Below are positions 19,801-30,779 of a stretch of 64,000 nucleotides of DNA, piece by piece. A program made the position numbers and the translations under genes. Every line of letters starts with the position of its first letter. Position 1 is the first letter of the stretch. Under the pieces are notes generated by a model that saw only the letters and a list, made by a program, of their open reading frames with translations, had not been told where the DNA came from and did not search any database. The DNA is taken from assembly GCA_964017065.1 (NCBI GenBank), contig OZ024786.1:10297047-10361046 (forward strand), written 5' to 3'. The stretch comes from Haliclona indistincta (taxonomy: Eukaryota > Porifera > Demospongiae > Haplosclerida > Chalinidae).

Positions 19801-20393
19801 AGATTTCACGAAACCCTCGGCGTGTTGCACATTGTAGAGAAAGCTCCTTAGTTATGGTTTGCAGAAGGAGCTTTGCAGCTAAAGCCAACCTGCTTGCTAT
19901 TGAAACTGCACGGGTAACCAGAAGACAGCAAAGTGCTGACCACAAGGACAAGGTGTGTCAAGTGGGCGTGACCGCGAACACTGAGTAGCTAGGTAGCCAT
20001 TGCTCTTGACTTTTATAGGCGTTTTTCTTGAGATTTCTACGCACCCCAGAGCTGTCCTGAAGTTTAGATGGAATATACAAGTACCTAGGTAGTCAACTAT
20101 GGGCGCTTTGGTCGTCAGAGAGGTCCAAGATGGCCGTCAAGGTGAGCCAGCCATACATAACTCGAGAACGAAAGCACTTTAGCAAAATCCACGAGTCACA
20201 TTGCAAGCCATTGTCGAGCTAAGCCTGTTCATACCTTTACCGAGTTTCAGAAGTGAGCGATGGTCTCTGCAGCTCGATGGACAGAATGAATGAACGAATT
20301 TCACGAACCCTCGGCGTTTTGCAAATATTGTAGAGTTAGCACTATGCTCCCTAGTTGGGGATTGCAGCAGGAGTTTGCAGCTAGTGCCAACCT
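16838..20393. repeat. Tandem array of about seven 0.5-0.7 kb units
   Basis: The start motif ttcacaaaccctcggcg or ttcacgaaaccctcggcg recurs near 16838, 17416, 17943, 18469, 19080, 19803 and 20298. Each unit also carries gcaaagtgctgaccac, gggcgtgaccgtgaacac and tagatggaatctacaagtacctagg. Some units end in a palindrome, accctcgcgcatgcgccgagggtt (18431 and 18999-19070). ORFs of 60-120 codons in it (RRVAHCRVS...RRQQSADH) differ between units by frame and are not maintained, so I do not call genes. The array runs into the assembly gap. Confidence 0.85.
19378..19496. mobile_element. 119-bp perfect hairpin MITE with 9-bp target duplication
   Basis: The arms are about 54 bp and perfectly complementary, starting TAGCCTCGTTCCCTG and ending CAGGGAACGAGGCTA, with an 11-base loop. 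GGCTTTGAT flanks both sides (19369-19377 and 19497-19505). Neighbouring units of the tandem array carry a single GGCTTTGAT with no insertion, so the empty site is visible. The 9-bp duplication suggests a Mutator-like mobiliser. Confidence 0.92.
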
Positions 20394-20593
20394 NNNNNNN
20401 NNNNNNNNNNNNNNNNNNNNNNNNNNNNNNNNNNNNNNNNNNNNNNNNNNNNNNNNNNNNNNNNNNNNNNNNNNNNNNNNNNNNNNNNNNNNNNNNNNNN
20501 NNNNNNNNNNNNNNNNNNNNNNNNNNNNNNNNNNNNNNNNNNNNNNNNNNNNNNNNNNNNNNNNNNNNNNNNNNNNNNNNNNNNNNNNNNNNN
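20394..20593. other. Assembly gap (200 N)
   Basis: Placeholder-sized gap between the tandem array and the left inverted arm at 20594. The array may continue inside it. Confidence 0.99.
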
Positions 20594-21122
20594 GAGCCGT
20601 CTTTGTTTCCACCATTGGTTTAGTTGTCTTGTTATTGATGGCTTTTCTTTATTAACAATTTTAAACTTGCAGCTAAAAATAATTGTTATGCAGTGTATCA
20701 GGTCGCCTACGCATAGCGCATGCATGCAGGCTAGGCATGCATTCGAGCCCCGCCCACACTTGTTTGTAGACCATACGGCTGTTATAATGATCTGGTGAGC
20801 GCAGAATGTTGATTCTACACGAGCTTACAGTTATTCGACGACTCCGGACAAATATGTGTTCTCCGTGTTCCATACGGCGCGGCTATACTCAAGCTAGTGC
20901 TTGGTCACGTGCGCTAGCCACTGCTTGGTCACGTGCGTATTGCGCAATCACACTAATGGCGTCTAACACTTAGCTGACAATGGATCGCGATCGAGAACTC
21001 GCGGAATCTATATCGCCGTTTCGCTAAAAACTAAGTTCAAAAGGCACCTGCCAGGAGAATTTCACGACTGTTCGTGGGTGTTTTGGTCTTGGCACTGCTC
21101 GTGTAAAGGTGCTAGGCGAGTA

Positions 21123-21155
<33 letters not shown>

Positions 21156-21405
21156 AAATGAAGATGACGAAACTCGATTTTCACCGTTTCCAGGTTTGTC
21201 ACTTTAGTAACAATTTCGAGCGATCTCCTTGCTACTGTAAGATGGGGCAATGCCAGAGAGCAGATCTAAGTGTTTTTGGACATATAAAATTCATTACCAG
21301 GTGAAATATCAGCGTTTGAGCGCTAATACATTGTATGTAGCCGCCATCTTGTTTTTCCGTTCAACCCTACATAGGGAGTCACTACCGTGCCTCCCTAATA
21401 ACTAA
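20594..21405. repeat. Left arm of a long inverted repeat (pairs with 26406-27185)
   Basis: It begins gagccgtctttgtttccacc and reads inward to ccgccatcttgttttt...gtgcctccctaat. The reverse complement is at 26406-27185. The arms are clearly homologous but diverged. The left arm has an AAAG microsatellite (about 21123-21157) where the right has a shorter one. The two arms enclose about 5 kb of repeats. Confidence 0.8.
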
Positions 21406-22055
21406 AACTAAACTACCTTAAGACCATTATTATTAGCAACCACTTAATTTAGCGTTTTGTGATTGAAGACATTAATTTAGCGTGTACTGATTTTAGCGGT
21501 TGGCTGTTATTTAATGAGATTCATGCTCGTTAACAGTCATTATTACTGCAAAACCACAGCTATGCAGAACGAATCTCATTAAATTTAAATTTTAGTGTCA
21601 TCTAAATTTAGCGTTTATGACCTCACTCGCTAAAAACGCTAAAATTAGTGGTCACTAATAATACTGGTTTTAAGGTAGAATAAATTTATCCAGAGGAAAT
21701 ACCAATACCAAAATGTAATCTGGCTACTAAAACAACACTAATACTTGGGACTTTTTACTCACTATTCCATATTGTTCCTTTACTTTTGCAAGTATGCATC
21801 CCATCTTGTTCCTTTAGTTTATAAGCATCATCCCATCTTGTTCCTTTACTATTGCAAAAGTCATTCCTACAACTCTTAGTTTTTTTTAATTAAAACTTTT
21901 TTACTTTACTTGTACCCGTTACTTTCTGATCACTATCAGTTTGAAATATTATCTGCCTTCTATTCTAGCTGTTATTTCATTTTTACAACTCTGTGAGTAG
22001 CAGTTACTAGTTAGTAGATGAAAAGGTGCATAGCCTCTAGTCAGAGTCAAGGAAC
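21406..22055. other. AT-rich stretch without a gene
   Basis: Short internal repeats only: 'cccatcttgttcctttactt' occurs three times between 21775 and 21860, and 'ttagcg' motifs recur between 21450 and 21640. No coding region or RNA gene recognised. Confidence 0.4.
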
Positions 22056-24960
22056 ATGGATTGTAATTATGCCTCGGTGGACGTGGGCGGAGCCACGAGA
22101 CATGCAGTAGTCGTGTTGTCATTATGCCTCGGTGGGCGGAGCCACAAGGCATACAGTAGTCGTGTTGTCATTCATTCATTCATTATGCCTCGGTGCATGG
22201 GCAGAGCCACGAGGCATACTGTAATCGCGTTGTCTGTCTGTCTGTTACACTATTTTTGCAGCGCACGCTGAAATATAAGCTCTGAAACTTGCAATGCAGG
22301 TAGAACTCGATATTATCTCGGATGTGAACTAGCGAAAGTTCGATACCAAGCTTTGTTCTAGAGTTATGGCGTGGTTAGCTCACCTAGATGGCTTTTACTT
22401 ACGATCATGACTTCTTCGAAAACAAAACTACCAACAGCAGACTGCCTAGTAGCTTGTAGATTAAATTTATACTACAGGGTGGCAGCGCAACCAGAACCAC
22501 TGCCAGAACCATGTAAGCACTGCCATTGTAGGCACGCCCAGTTACTTTTAATTTACTCAGCACTGTTTGGCTTCTTATTGCATAACTATAAAATTGCTGC
22601 ATTTCTTCTGCTTGTGCTATTTGAATGCTGGCATGCTGAATATGAATCCTACTCTGTTATAGCATTACATGCTCAAATTTTAACATCCACCGAGGCATAA
22701 CCCGCACCAATGATGCATTTTTATGCCTCGGTGGGCGGAGCCACGAGGCATACTGTAATCGCGTTGTCTGTCATTCAGTCTGTCTGTTACACCGTTTTTG
22801 CGGCGCACGCTGAAAGGTAAGGTCTGAAACTTGCAATGCAGGTAGAACTCGGTATTATCTCGGATGTGAACTAGCGAAAGTTCGATACAAAGCTTTGTTC
22901 TAGAGCTATGGCGCGGTTTGCTTACTTTGTTTACCGCTATATACTGGCAATCTGGACTTCTCCAAAGGCAAAGCTGTCCACAGTTGACTGCCTGGAAGCT
23001 GCATAGGTTAGAATTGTACTGCAGGATAGCAGCGCAGATCCAGAGAAATCGTGTAAGCAAGCTATGGAAGCTATCTCGCTCGTGTGCTGTGCTAAACACT
23101 GTAGACACGCCCAGTTGAATTGTGGTTAGCATTGATTGGCTTCTGTTTGCATTACAAAAGCACTGCATTGTGATTGCTGTAAAGAAATCCTGTATACATG
23201 CATCTGCATTTGCTGTATTTGTGGAATGGTGGATGGTGTACCAAGGCATCTGCACCTTAGGTGCTATTTTTCCGTCTGTTATTTCAGTTTGCGGCGCACG
23301 CTGAACGATGAGCCCTGAAACTAGCAATGTAAGTAGAACTCGATATTATCTCACTTTTGAACATTTGAAACTTGTATACGAAGCTTCGTTCTCGAGTTAT
23401 GGCGTGATTTGCTTACTTTTTTTGCTGTTGCTGGCGATCTGGACTTCTCCAAAGGCAAAGCTGTCCACAGTTGACTGCCTAGAAGCTGATAGGTTCAAAT
23501 TTTACTACTGAATAGCAGCGCAAGTCCAGAGAAATCGTGTAAGCAAGCTATGGAAGCTACCTCGCTCGTGGTATGCGTGTGACTGCTGCTCTAAACACTG
23601 TAGACACGCCCAGTTGAATTGTGGTCAGCACTGATTTGGCTTCTGATTGCATAACTAAAGCACTGCATTGTGACTGCTGTACAGAAGTCCTGTATACATG
23701 CATCTGCTGTTGCTGTGTTTGTGGAATTGCTGTACAGGAATTGTGCTGTTGCTTAATTGTATAGTTTACTGTCGGTTGTCCCTCTGTGTGCTCCACCGAG
23801 GCATCAGCACCTTGGTGCCTAGTTCTGTCTGTCGCAATGATTTCTCGTGGCTCGCTGAAAACTAAACACTGAAACAAGCAACACGGGTAGAAATCGATAC
23901 TTGCTCGGATTTGAATTTAAAGTTTGATTTAATTTAAAGCTTAGTGTGTAAGTTACCGCTTGAATTACATGCACGGTGGTTCGGTTTTGTTGCGCACGTT
24001 GAAAGTTAAGCTCTGAAACTAGCAATGCCAGTAGAACACTGTATTATCTCGCATTTGAACATATGTGAATACTTTATGGAGCTTAGTTCGTGAGTTATGG
24101 CACTATTTGCTCATTTTGTTTACTGTTGCTGGCGATCTGGACTTCCCCAAAGGCAAAGCTGTCTACAGTTGACTGCCTAGAAGCTGATAGGTTAGAATTT
24201 TACTACAGGATAGCAGCGCAGGTACAGAGAAATTGTGTAAGTAAGCTAGTTGAATTGTGCATGGTCAGCACTGATTGGCTAAAACACTGCATTGTGATTG
24301 CTGTACAGAAATCATGTATACATGCGTCTGCAGCTGTTGTCGTGTTTGTAGAATGGTGGATAGTTTACTGTGTCGGAATGGTAGATAGTTCTGTTTGTGT
24401 ATGTTTTTGTAACTTTAGTTTTATGACCGCACCGAGGCATCAGCATCGCTTTGGTGCTTTTTATTCTGTCAGTCATTCTGTCAGTCTGTCGCAACGATTT
24501 CTCGTCTCTCGCTGAAAACTAATCGCTGAAACAAGCAACACGGGTAGAAATCGATACTTGTTCGGATTTGAATTTCAAGAAATTTGATTTTAAAGCTTAG
24601 TGTGTAAGTTACCACGTGAATTGCTCACGGCTGGTTCGGTTTTGTAGCGCACGCTTAAAGTTAAACTCTGAAACTAGCAATGCAAGTAGAACATGGTATT
24701 GTCTCGCTTTAGAACATTGGAAAACTTTATACGAAGCTTAGTTCATGAGTTATTGCGCAATTTGCTCACTCGCGATTGATCATGGCTGTGGAGTTCTTCA
24801 AAGGTAAAGCTATCCACAGTTGACTGCCAAGAAGCTGACAGGTTAGAATTTCACTATATACAGCAATTGTGTAAGCAAGCTATGGATGCTATCTCGCTCG
24901 TGTGGTGTGTGCTGTGTCCTGCACTCGAACTGAACATTATATAGACACGCCCAGTTGATT
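22056..24960. repeat. Second tandem repeat family, about five units of 0.5-0.7 kb
   Basis: The block 'aggcaaagctgtccacagttgactgcc' (shortened here) recurs near 22975, 23454, 24154 and 24800, with a diverged form near 22425. It follows each time after 'gcgcacgctgaaa...gaaact(t)agcaatg'. Palindromes of the form tatgcctcggtg...cgaggcata sit at 22070-22230 and 22722-22752. ORFs of 60-215 codons over it are not conserved between units. Confidence 0.8.
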
Positions 24961-25156
24961 TAGTGGTCAGCACTGATTGGCATAACTATTATACTGCATT
25001 GTGATTGCTGTACAGAAAGGTACCGTATTTCCTCGAATCCGTCTCCGAATAGATGCCAGTCCTGTTTATAAGCCCGGGGTGTAATGGTAACGTACAGTAT
25101 TAGGGGCCGGGTCTTGAATTAACGCCGGGTCATAAACATTGTGGTATCGCCCACAG

Positions 25157-25746
25157 TAGCCTCGTACCCAGGCTCTCGGACGGGCTGCGTGGGTGGCTAT
25201 TAGAGAGCCTGGTACGCATTGCATGCGCATGCGCGAAATTAACCTTCTGATGGTTAATCCGTATACTACAGTAAACTACTGTTGATGTCCGTGCACTCTT
25301 GCTTATGTCAGGATACTCATTGTTAGTTAGGAAAAAACACAGAAGCAGCGGTGTTTAGGCCGGCTAAGCATGCCACGATGAAAGATTGTACTGTTACGAG
25401 CCATATCGAACGCCACGAGCGGCAAATATTCTTGATTTTGGCCTGATTTCGACAAAGTAAGTGTTTTATGTCTAGACAGATCTCCAATTGCTCACAATTT
25501 GGTCGTGTGTACCTGGACAAGCGGCCAAGTAGATGCAGCAGCTTGCCCGAGCGTGGTTGGATCCCAAACAATAGTTCCAGCGTTGTTCGCATTAATGCAT
25601 AAATTTATATAGGCGTGGCGAGGGCGGTGTCTTGCGATTTTTCACCCGCGCTTTTCAAAATCTGACGCATGCGCATGCAATGCGTACCAGGCTCTCGATC
25701 TAATAGCCACCCACGCAGCCCGTCCGAGAGCCTGGGTACGAGGCTA
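25157..25746. mobile_element. 590-bp TAGCCTCGT-family MITE, nested
   Basis: The terminal inverted repeat is TAGCCTCGTACCCAGGCTCT...; its reverse complement ends at 25746. A 9-bp target duplication CGCCCACAG lies at 25148-25156 and 25747-25755. It shares the terminal 9 bases TAGCCTCGT and the 9-bp target size with the hairpin MITE at 19378. A related terminal fragment is at about 34510-34577. The small minus-strand ORFs inside (25323-25592, 25605-25799) have no recognised domain. Confidence 0.9.
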
Positions 25747-25814
25747 CGCCCACAGTAAATTATCACGCCTTGTCCACTTGTGCGCGTTCGTCTAGCCATG
25801 TCGAAGAGAAAAAC

Positions 25815-25910
25815 TATGACACAACCTTGAAATTCAAAGCTGTGGAAGTGGCAGAGAAGATATCGAAAGAAGCAGCTTCGAGACAGTTCAGCTGCGAGAT
25901 GTTGCCGTTC
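25815..25910 (+). pseudogene. Pogo/CENP-B-type transposase N-terminal fragment
   Basis: An ATG at 25798 (MSKRK) is followed, after a one-base frame change, by YDTTLKFKAVEVAEK and SKEAASRQF. This matches the first helices of the DNA-binding domain in pogo-like transposases. The frame then runs into sequence of the opposite-strand HIRAN-like fragment. Only about 35 codons remain. Confidence 0.55.
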
Positions 25911-26077
25911 TTCATCACAGCAACAGCGTGATTGTCGTGCAGGTTGTCATCTTCTCTTTTGACAGATGACTCTTCTCCAATACTAGGCGCCCAAGATGCT
26001 TTGTAGATATGGTGCCCTCTTACTACGCTTTCCTTTTCATATACGCTACGAACAGCTACTCGTCGACTAGCTGCCAT
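25911..26077 (-). pseudogene. HIRAN-like domain fragment
   Basis: The minus strand from ATG 26077 encodes MAASRRVAVRSVYEKES and then GHHIYKASWAP, GEESSVKRE and DNHAVAVMKNGN. This HHIYK-W-P...RE...D-AVAV-K-G pattern is that of HIRAN domains seen in many invertebrate repeats. It breaks off before the second half of the domain. It is cargo of the pogo-like element. Confidence 0.6.
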
Positions 26078-26405
26078 TGTAATTTTTATGTACGAATAAT
26101 TGGAATCTACAAAGGCTTCGACAGACATTAAGTAATAAACGCCGGCCTCGATTAGAGTCCTGTCCTGTTTAGATGCCGGGGTGAAAGCTTGGTGGAAAGA
26201 AATAGACGCCCGGGCTTCTTTTCGAGGAAATACGGTATAATAGCTGCAGTTTACTGTGTATGTGAAATGGTGGCATTGCACCTTTGGTGGTTCTTTAACA
26301 GTACTGTTAATAAGATAAAAAATAAAGCATGTCACATGTGAATGATACAGTACAAGCTGTAGCATGCACTCATTATGGTAATAATAATACATAGTTTTAA
26401 TGATA

Positions 26406-27185
26406 ATTAGGGAGGCACGGTAGTGACTCCCTATGTAGGGATAAACGAGAAAACAAGATGGCGGTTACATACAATGTATTAGCGTTCAAACGCTGATATT
26501 TCGCCTGGTGATGAATTTTAAACGTCCAAAGACACTTAGATCTGCTCTCTGGTGTTGCCCAATCTTACCGTAGCAAGGAGATTGCTCGAAATTGTTACTA
26601 AAGTGATGAACCTGGAAACGGTGAAAATCGACTTTCGCCATCTTCGTTTTCTTCTTTCTTCCTTTCTTCAGCGCACCTAGTACCTTTATGCGAGCAGTGC
26701 CGAGACCAAAACACCTACGAACAGTCGTGAAATTCTCCTGGCAGGTGCCTTTCGAACTTCGTTTTTAGCCAAACGGCGATATAAATTCCGCGACTTCTCG
26801 ATCGTGATCCATTGTCAGCTAAGTGTTAGACGCCATTATTGTGATTGCGCAATACGCACATGACCAAGCAGTGGTTAGCGCACGTGACCAAGCACCAGCC
26901 CGTATCAATCACAGAGAACACATGATTTATTTGTCTGGAGTCTTCGAAGAACGGTAAGCTCGTGTAGGATCACTACTCTGCGCTTGCCAGATTATTATAA
27001 CCTGTCCTCCGTATATGTCTACAAACAAGTGTGGGCGGGGCTCGTATGCACTGCATGTACATGTATGCGTAGGCGAGCTGATATGTACAGCATGACAATC
27101 CATTTTTAGCTGTAATAATTATAAAGAAAGGCATCAACGACAGTAAAAGTAAACTAATGACTAATGGTGGAAACAAAGACGGCTC
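26406..27185. repeat. Right arm of the long inverted repeat
   Basis: Reverse complement of 20594-21405, from aattagggaggcacggtag to ggtggaaacaaagacggctc. A fragment of its outer end, followed by the same tcagtacatgcatgatattg flank, recurs at 33820-33910. This shows that the arm is part of a larger repeat family. Confidence 0.8.
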
Positions 27186-27252
27186 AGTACATGCATGATA
27201 TTGAACTGCACTTCACTTCACTTCACTGAAAAAGAAAAAAAGGACACAAACA

Positions 27253-27673
27253 AGAAAATTAAAAAGATTTCTATTGAAATCAAAAGGATGTATAGTGATG
27301 AAGAAATCTACTACTGGTCCACAATGTAAACCAACAAGAAACAAGCATGGAATGGTAACACGATTGACTTGCCAACAGACCATAGATCACTACATCAGTG
27401 ACTATACATAAGATCAATATTTTGTCACAAGCTGAATTCAATTCAATGCACGTCATGTGTCAGTCAACAGCAACTATAGCTGAACTAGCTATATAGCTAG
27501 TTCTGACTATATAGTCAGCCACAGAAGCCACTGATGTAGGGATCTATGGTCTGTTAGCAAGTCAATCGTGTTACCATTCCTTGCTTGTTTCTTGTTGGTT
27601 TACATTGTGGACCAGCAGTAGATTTCTTCATCACTACATTCTTTTGATTTCGATAGAAATCGTTTTAATTTTC
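27253..27673. repeat. Foldback element, copy 1 (arms about 170 bp)
   Basis: The left arm (gaaattaaaaagattt..., gaccatagatcactacatcag) pairs with the right arm (ccactgatgtagggatctatggtc...aatttc) around a loop of about 90 bases. The loop contains its own small palindrome (agctatatagct). Copy 2 is at 33943-34303. Confidence 0.8.
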
Positions 27674-27689
27674 TATAATTATACGATTA

Positions 27690-28237
27690 TTATGACTTTC
27701 TGTACATGCTCAAATTTTAACTTCCACTGATGCATAACCCGCACCAATGGTGCATTGTTTATTATTATCGGCAATCACAAGAATAATGAAAAGGTTTAAA
27801 TTAGAGAGGTTGGGGGTATGAGTTGACAACATGATATTTTTAGCATTGTAATGGATGAAGAAGAGACTAACACTGACAACTCAGTGGAACACTATCATTA
27901 TCGTGGCTGGAAGCCTAGTCCGGAATAGAGGACTCGAGTAGACACGCCTAGTTGATGTCGATATCATGATCACAGAGGCTTCTAGCGTTTTACAATGTCC
28001 AATGCCAAGTTGTCAACAGCACAATTGTCCTTTAGCGTGGTCACGCAGTAGCCCGAAACTTAGCCCTCGGACTCATGCCACCTCCCACCATGCAACTAAG
28101 CATGCACACTCCCCACATGCACCCAGCACATGCACTTCACTCATAGTGTGTCAGGGCTGCTGTGCATGCCACTGCAACGCATATAATCTTCACAACACTT
28201 TACAACCAACCATACAATCACAATGACACCAATGAGC
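27690..28237. other. Gene-free stretch
   Basis: It includes one member of a 110-bp direct repeat (28086-28195, second copy 28743-28852; cacccagcacatgcacttcac and gtcagggctgctgtgcatgcc). Bases 27700-27760 match the tail of the tandem family at 22670-22720. The ORF at 27966-28226 runs through the direct repeat and is not supported. Confidence 0.45.
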
Positions 28238-28589
28238 TGGGGCCACCTAAACGCACAAATTAAATTTATGATTAGCGCGGCCCAACGCTAATCAAGGGAA
28301 TAACCCAGAGAGACCTAAAGCTTTTTGAGAAAAACTCTGGGAAAACCCATTACTGACGTCAGCTCGCGAAACGAACTAGTCTATAAGTTCAAGATTCTCT
28401 CTGTTGCTTCTCTGGAACCATTCTGTATATAGATATAAATAACATTTTGGAACAACAAACACCAACACTATTACCTTACAGTACTACTACAAAAACATCC
28501 GTTCTCCTGTCTCTGGATCTTGGAACAATCTGATAATAGCTGAGGTAATACATGTAACTGCAGAAGGGGCCGGAGGGTGGGAATTAACT

Positions 28590-28735
28590 GAGTGGCGAAA
28601 TGCACAACCCTAGAATGACTGCATTAACTAATCCACACCTTAAATACCCTACCATACAATGACATCATGCTACGTCATGCATTGTCGGGAGCATATTTTC
28701 CGTCTAATTACTTCGTAAAACGACACAAAATATAT
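28590..28735 (-). repeat. YR retrotransposon terminal direct repeat (3' side)
   Basis: About 145 bp, nearly identical to 33550-33690. The differences are a short 'taccatac' insertion here and single bases. It shares the gggagcatattttc...tctaatt block with the insertion at 3131-4077. Confidence 0.8.
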
Positions 28736-28875
28736 CTCCCGCCATGCAACTAAGCATGCACACACCCAACATGCACCCAGCACATGCACTTCACTCATAT
28801 AGTGTGTCAGGGCTGCTGTGCATGCCACTGTAACGCATATAATCTTCACACTAGAACTAACAAGGAGCGGGTCTG

Positions 28876-29874
28876 TTACAATTTAAGACCTTTGGACACT
28901 GCTAGGCGTGCTCCTTCTGAGTCCTTCACATAGCCATCCTTAGCAGTCTCCGACTTCCACCTGTCGTGGCGCTTAAACAGCCTGTCCGGAACACCCGCTG
29001 CAGCTGCAGCAGTAGCTCCCCCTGTGTGTAGCCCGAACTGGCTACGGTCATAACCAAGCTGGTCCAGTTTAGCGAGGAAAACCTCGTGCATCCGGGTGTA
29101 GCTCAGACCACCCAAGGGACACAGGCGTTCCCCTTTTCCAGTGTGGGTCACACCCCTAACGAGGTGGAGGTCGGAGGGCAGCGAAATGTTTGCAGTAGCC
29201 ACATATCTCTCTAGCATAGCCACGGGGCAAGTGGCGTTACTTGTCCTAGCGACTAGAACGGTATCCCTGTCTGTACTGGTCCAGTACTCGATGCAATGTG
29301 GATGGACATGGCTGATTCCGTGAATGTTATGTCGCAGCATCTCAGCTTAGCTAATTTGTCGAAGCGGAGGAACGCTGCAAAAGCCAGCAACGCGCTCGCT
29401 GCCAAACGAATATCAGACAGTTTAGGGGAAGACCCTAGGCTTTCTACCATGCTGTTCAGCATCTCCACGGTCACTGGCTCTTTTCGAACTTTTGGGCGAG
29501 CTAGCTGTTGCTGCAAGCCCGCCAGTGTTGCGCGGATGAATGGCGAAGCTGACACCGGCTGATGATCGGCATGTTGTTACACCAAAGCTATTGCGTTCAC
29601 AGCCTCCTCCATCGCGCACCGTTGCCTTAGATTTGGAAGTCTCGGCTAGGTACTGCAAGTAGAGCGCAAAGTGCGCCTCCTTGACAGGGTACACCGCGAT
29701 TTCAGTAGCGTGACAGGCAACCCAGTTCTTCCACCGCTGGAATGCTCGGAGGTACTTTGCCACGGTAGAATCAGCTCGGCTGCTGACAACCGTGCTGGGG
29801 AGGCCTTCAGCTAGCTTCTTTAACTCCGGGTCGCCCAGCTGTTGCATTGTCTCCCATACTCCTGGCCCAGACAA
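28876..29874 (-). pseudogene. YR retrotransposon tyrosine recombinase
   Basis: Three overlapping minus-strand frames (29874-29422, 29555-29253, 29340-28876) together cover one recombinase. The N-terminal SAM-like part has VAKYLRAFQRWKNW and FALYLQYLAE. The middle part has RLAASALLAFAAFLRF. The catalytic part has LHTGGATAAAAAGVPDRLF, HDRWKS and a Tyr in DGYVKDS. Two frame changes separate the parts. It would cut and join the circular cDNA during integration in an active element. Confidence 0.82.
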
Positions 29875-30041
29875 TATATCTGAAAAAAGGCATCACTGCT
29901 CCATTACATGTACATTTTGCTTGCTAAAATAACTGTACACACTTTGCCAGATACCATACTCGATTGTAGTTACACAACACTCTGATGATTAGTCTGCCTT
30001 TACATCGGAATATTATAACAGATAGGACCCCACACCCATGT

Positions 30042-30315
30042 GACGCCATCGGAGGGCTACACTCAGCCACTGGGTGGCCATGTACCAGCCATCGGATGGC
30101 TACACTCAGCCACTAGGTGGCTACGTACCAGCCATCGGATGGCTACACTCATGCAGCCACCGGGTGGCTACGTACCATGCAGCCATCGGATGGCTATACA
30201 GTATACACAAGCCATCAGATGGCTACACACCAGCCATCAGATGGCTACACACCAGCCATCGGATGGCTACGTACCAGCCATCAGGTGGCTACACAACAGT
30301 CATCGAATGACTATA
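30042..30315. repeat. 22-bp minisatellite with a palindromic core (GCCATCGGATGGC)
   Basis: About 11-12 units of roughly 22 bp, each with GCCATC-g/a-GATGGC and a spacer tacacacca, tacgtacca or tacactca. It lies between the YR recombinase and the RNase H. The plus-strand ORFs over it (DGYTPAIRWLHT) are artefacts of the repeat. Confidence 0.92.
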
Positions 30316-30779
30316 ATACATAGCTAAATCATGATTGCAGTCCAATCATCTGCTAGCTAGACACAATGAACATCAAACAACTACCATGTGCTTATTTATT
30401 TCTGGTTTATAGCGTCGCGACTAACTGCCCATGCATACTGCTGCTGCCTAGGAAGAAAAATTGCACTGGAAAGCAAGCACTGGAGTATTAGGCAACTCCC
30501 CATTAAACAACACTGCACCCGACAATCCTGGTAAAAATAGATGCTGAATTCTAGGTAGCTCCCAAACACCAACTACAAAGTCTGCGAAAAATTGCTATCT
30601 GGACATAACATGGGCCAAAATGGAGCTGAGAACCAGCATGGGACTACAAGGGTGCCTATAGCATCACACGCCTGAGCATGCCTAATTACTCTTAGAACCA
30701 GTGAGATAGGTGGGCACCACCAGTTATTCTCGCCACCCCAGTGGGATGTGAATGCGTCTATTGCTTCTGTGCCCGGGCT
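30316..30779. other. Spacer inside the YR element, no gene
   Basis: Non-coding sequence between the minisatellite and the end of the RNase H frame. I see no motif in it. Confidence 0.4.

Larger units (their letters stand above)
25022..26237. mobile_element. Pogo/Tc1-like element with scrambled cargo
   Basis: It ends in inverted repeats taccgtatttcctcgaa (25022) and ttcgaggaaatacggta (ending 26237), with TA at the edges, as for the Tc1/mariner superfamily. Inside, on the plus strand at about 25815-25910, is a broken CENP-B/pogo-type helix-turn-helix start (KFKAVEVAEKISKEAASRQF). Directly behind it on the minus strand (26077-25911) is a HIRAN-like fragment. No catalytic domain is present, so it is non-autonomous. 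A 590-bp MITE is nested at 25157-25746. Confidence 0.7.

Noticed and set aside
22680..23327. 215-codon minus-strand ORF
   Set aside because: It lies wholly in the tandem repeat family, is not preserved in the other units and shows no domain.
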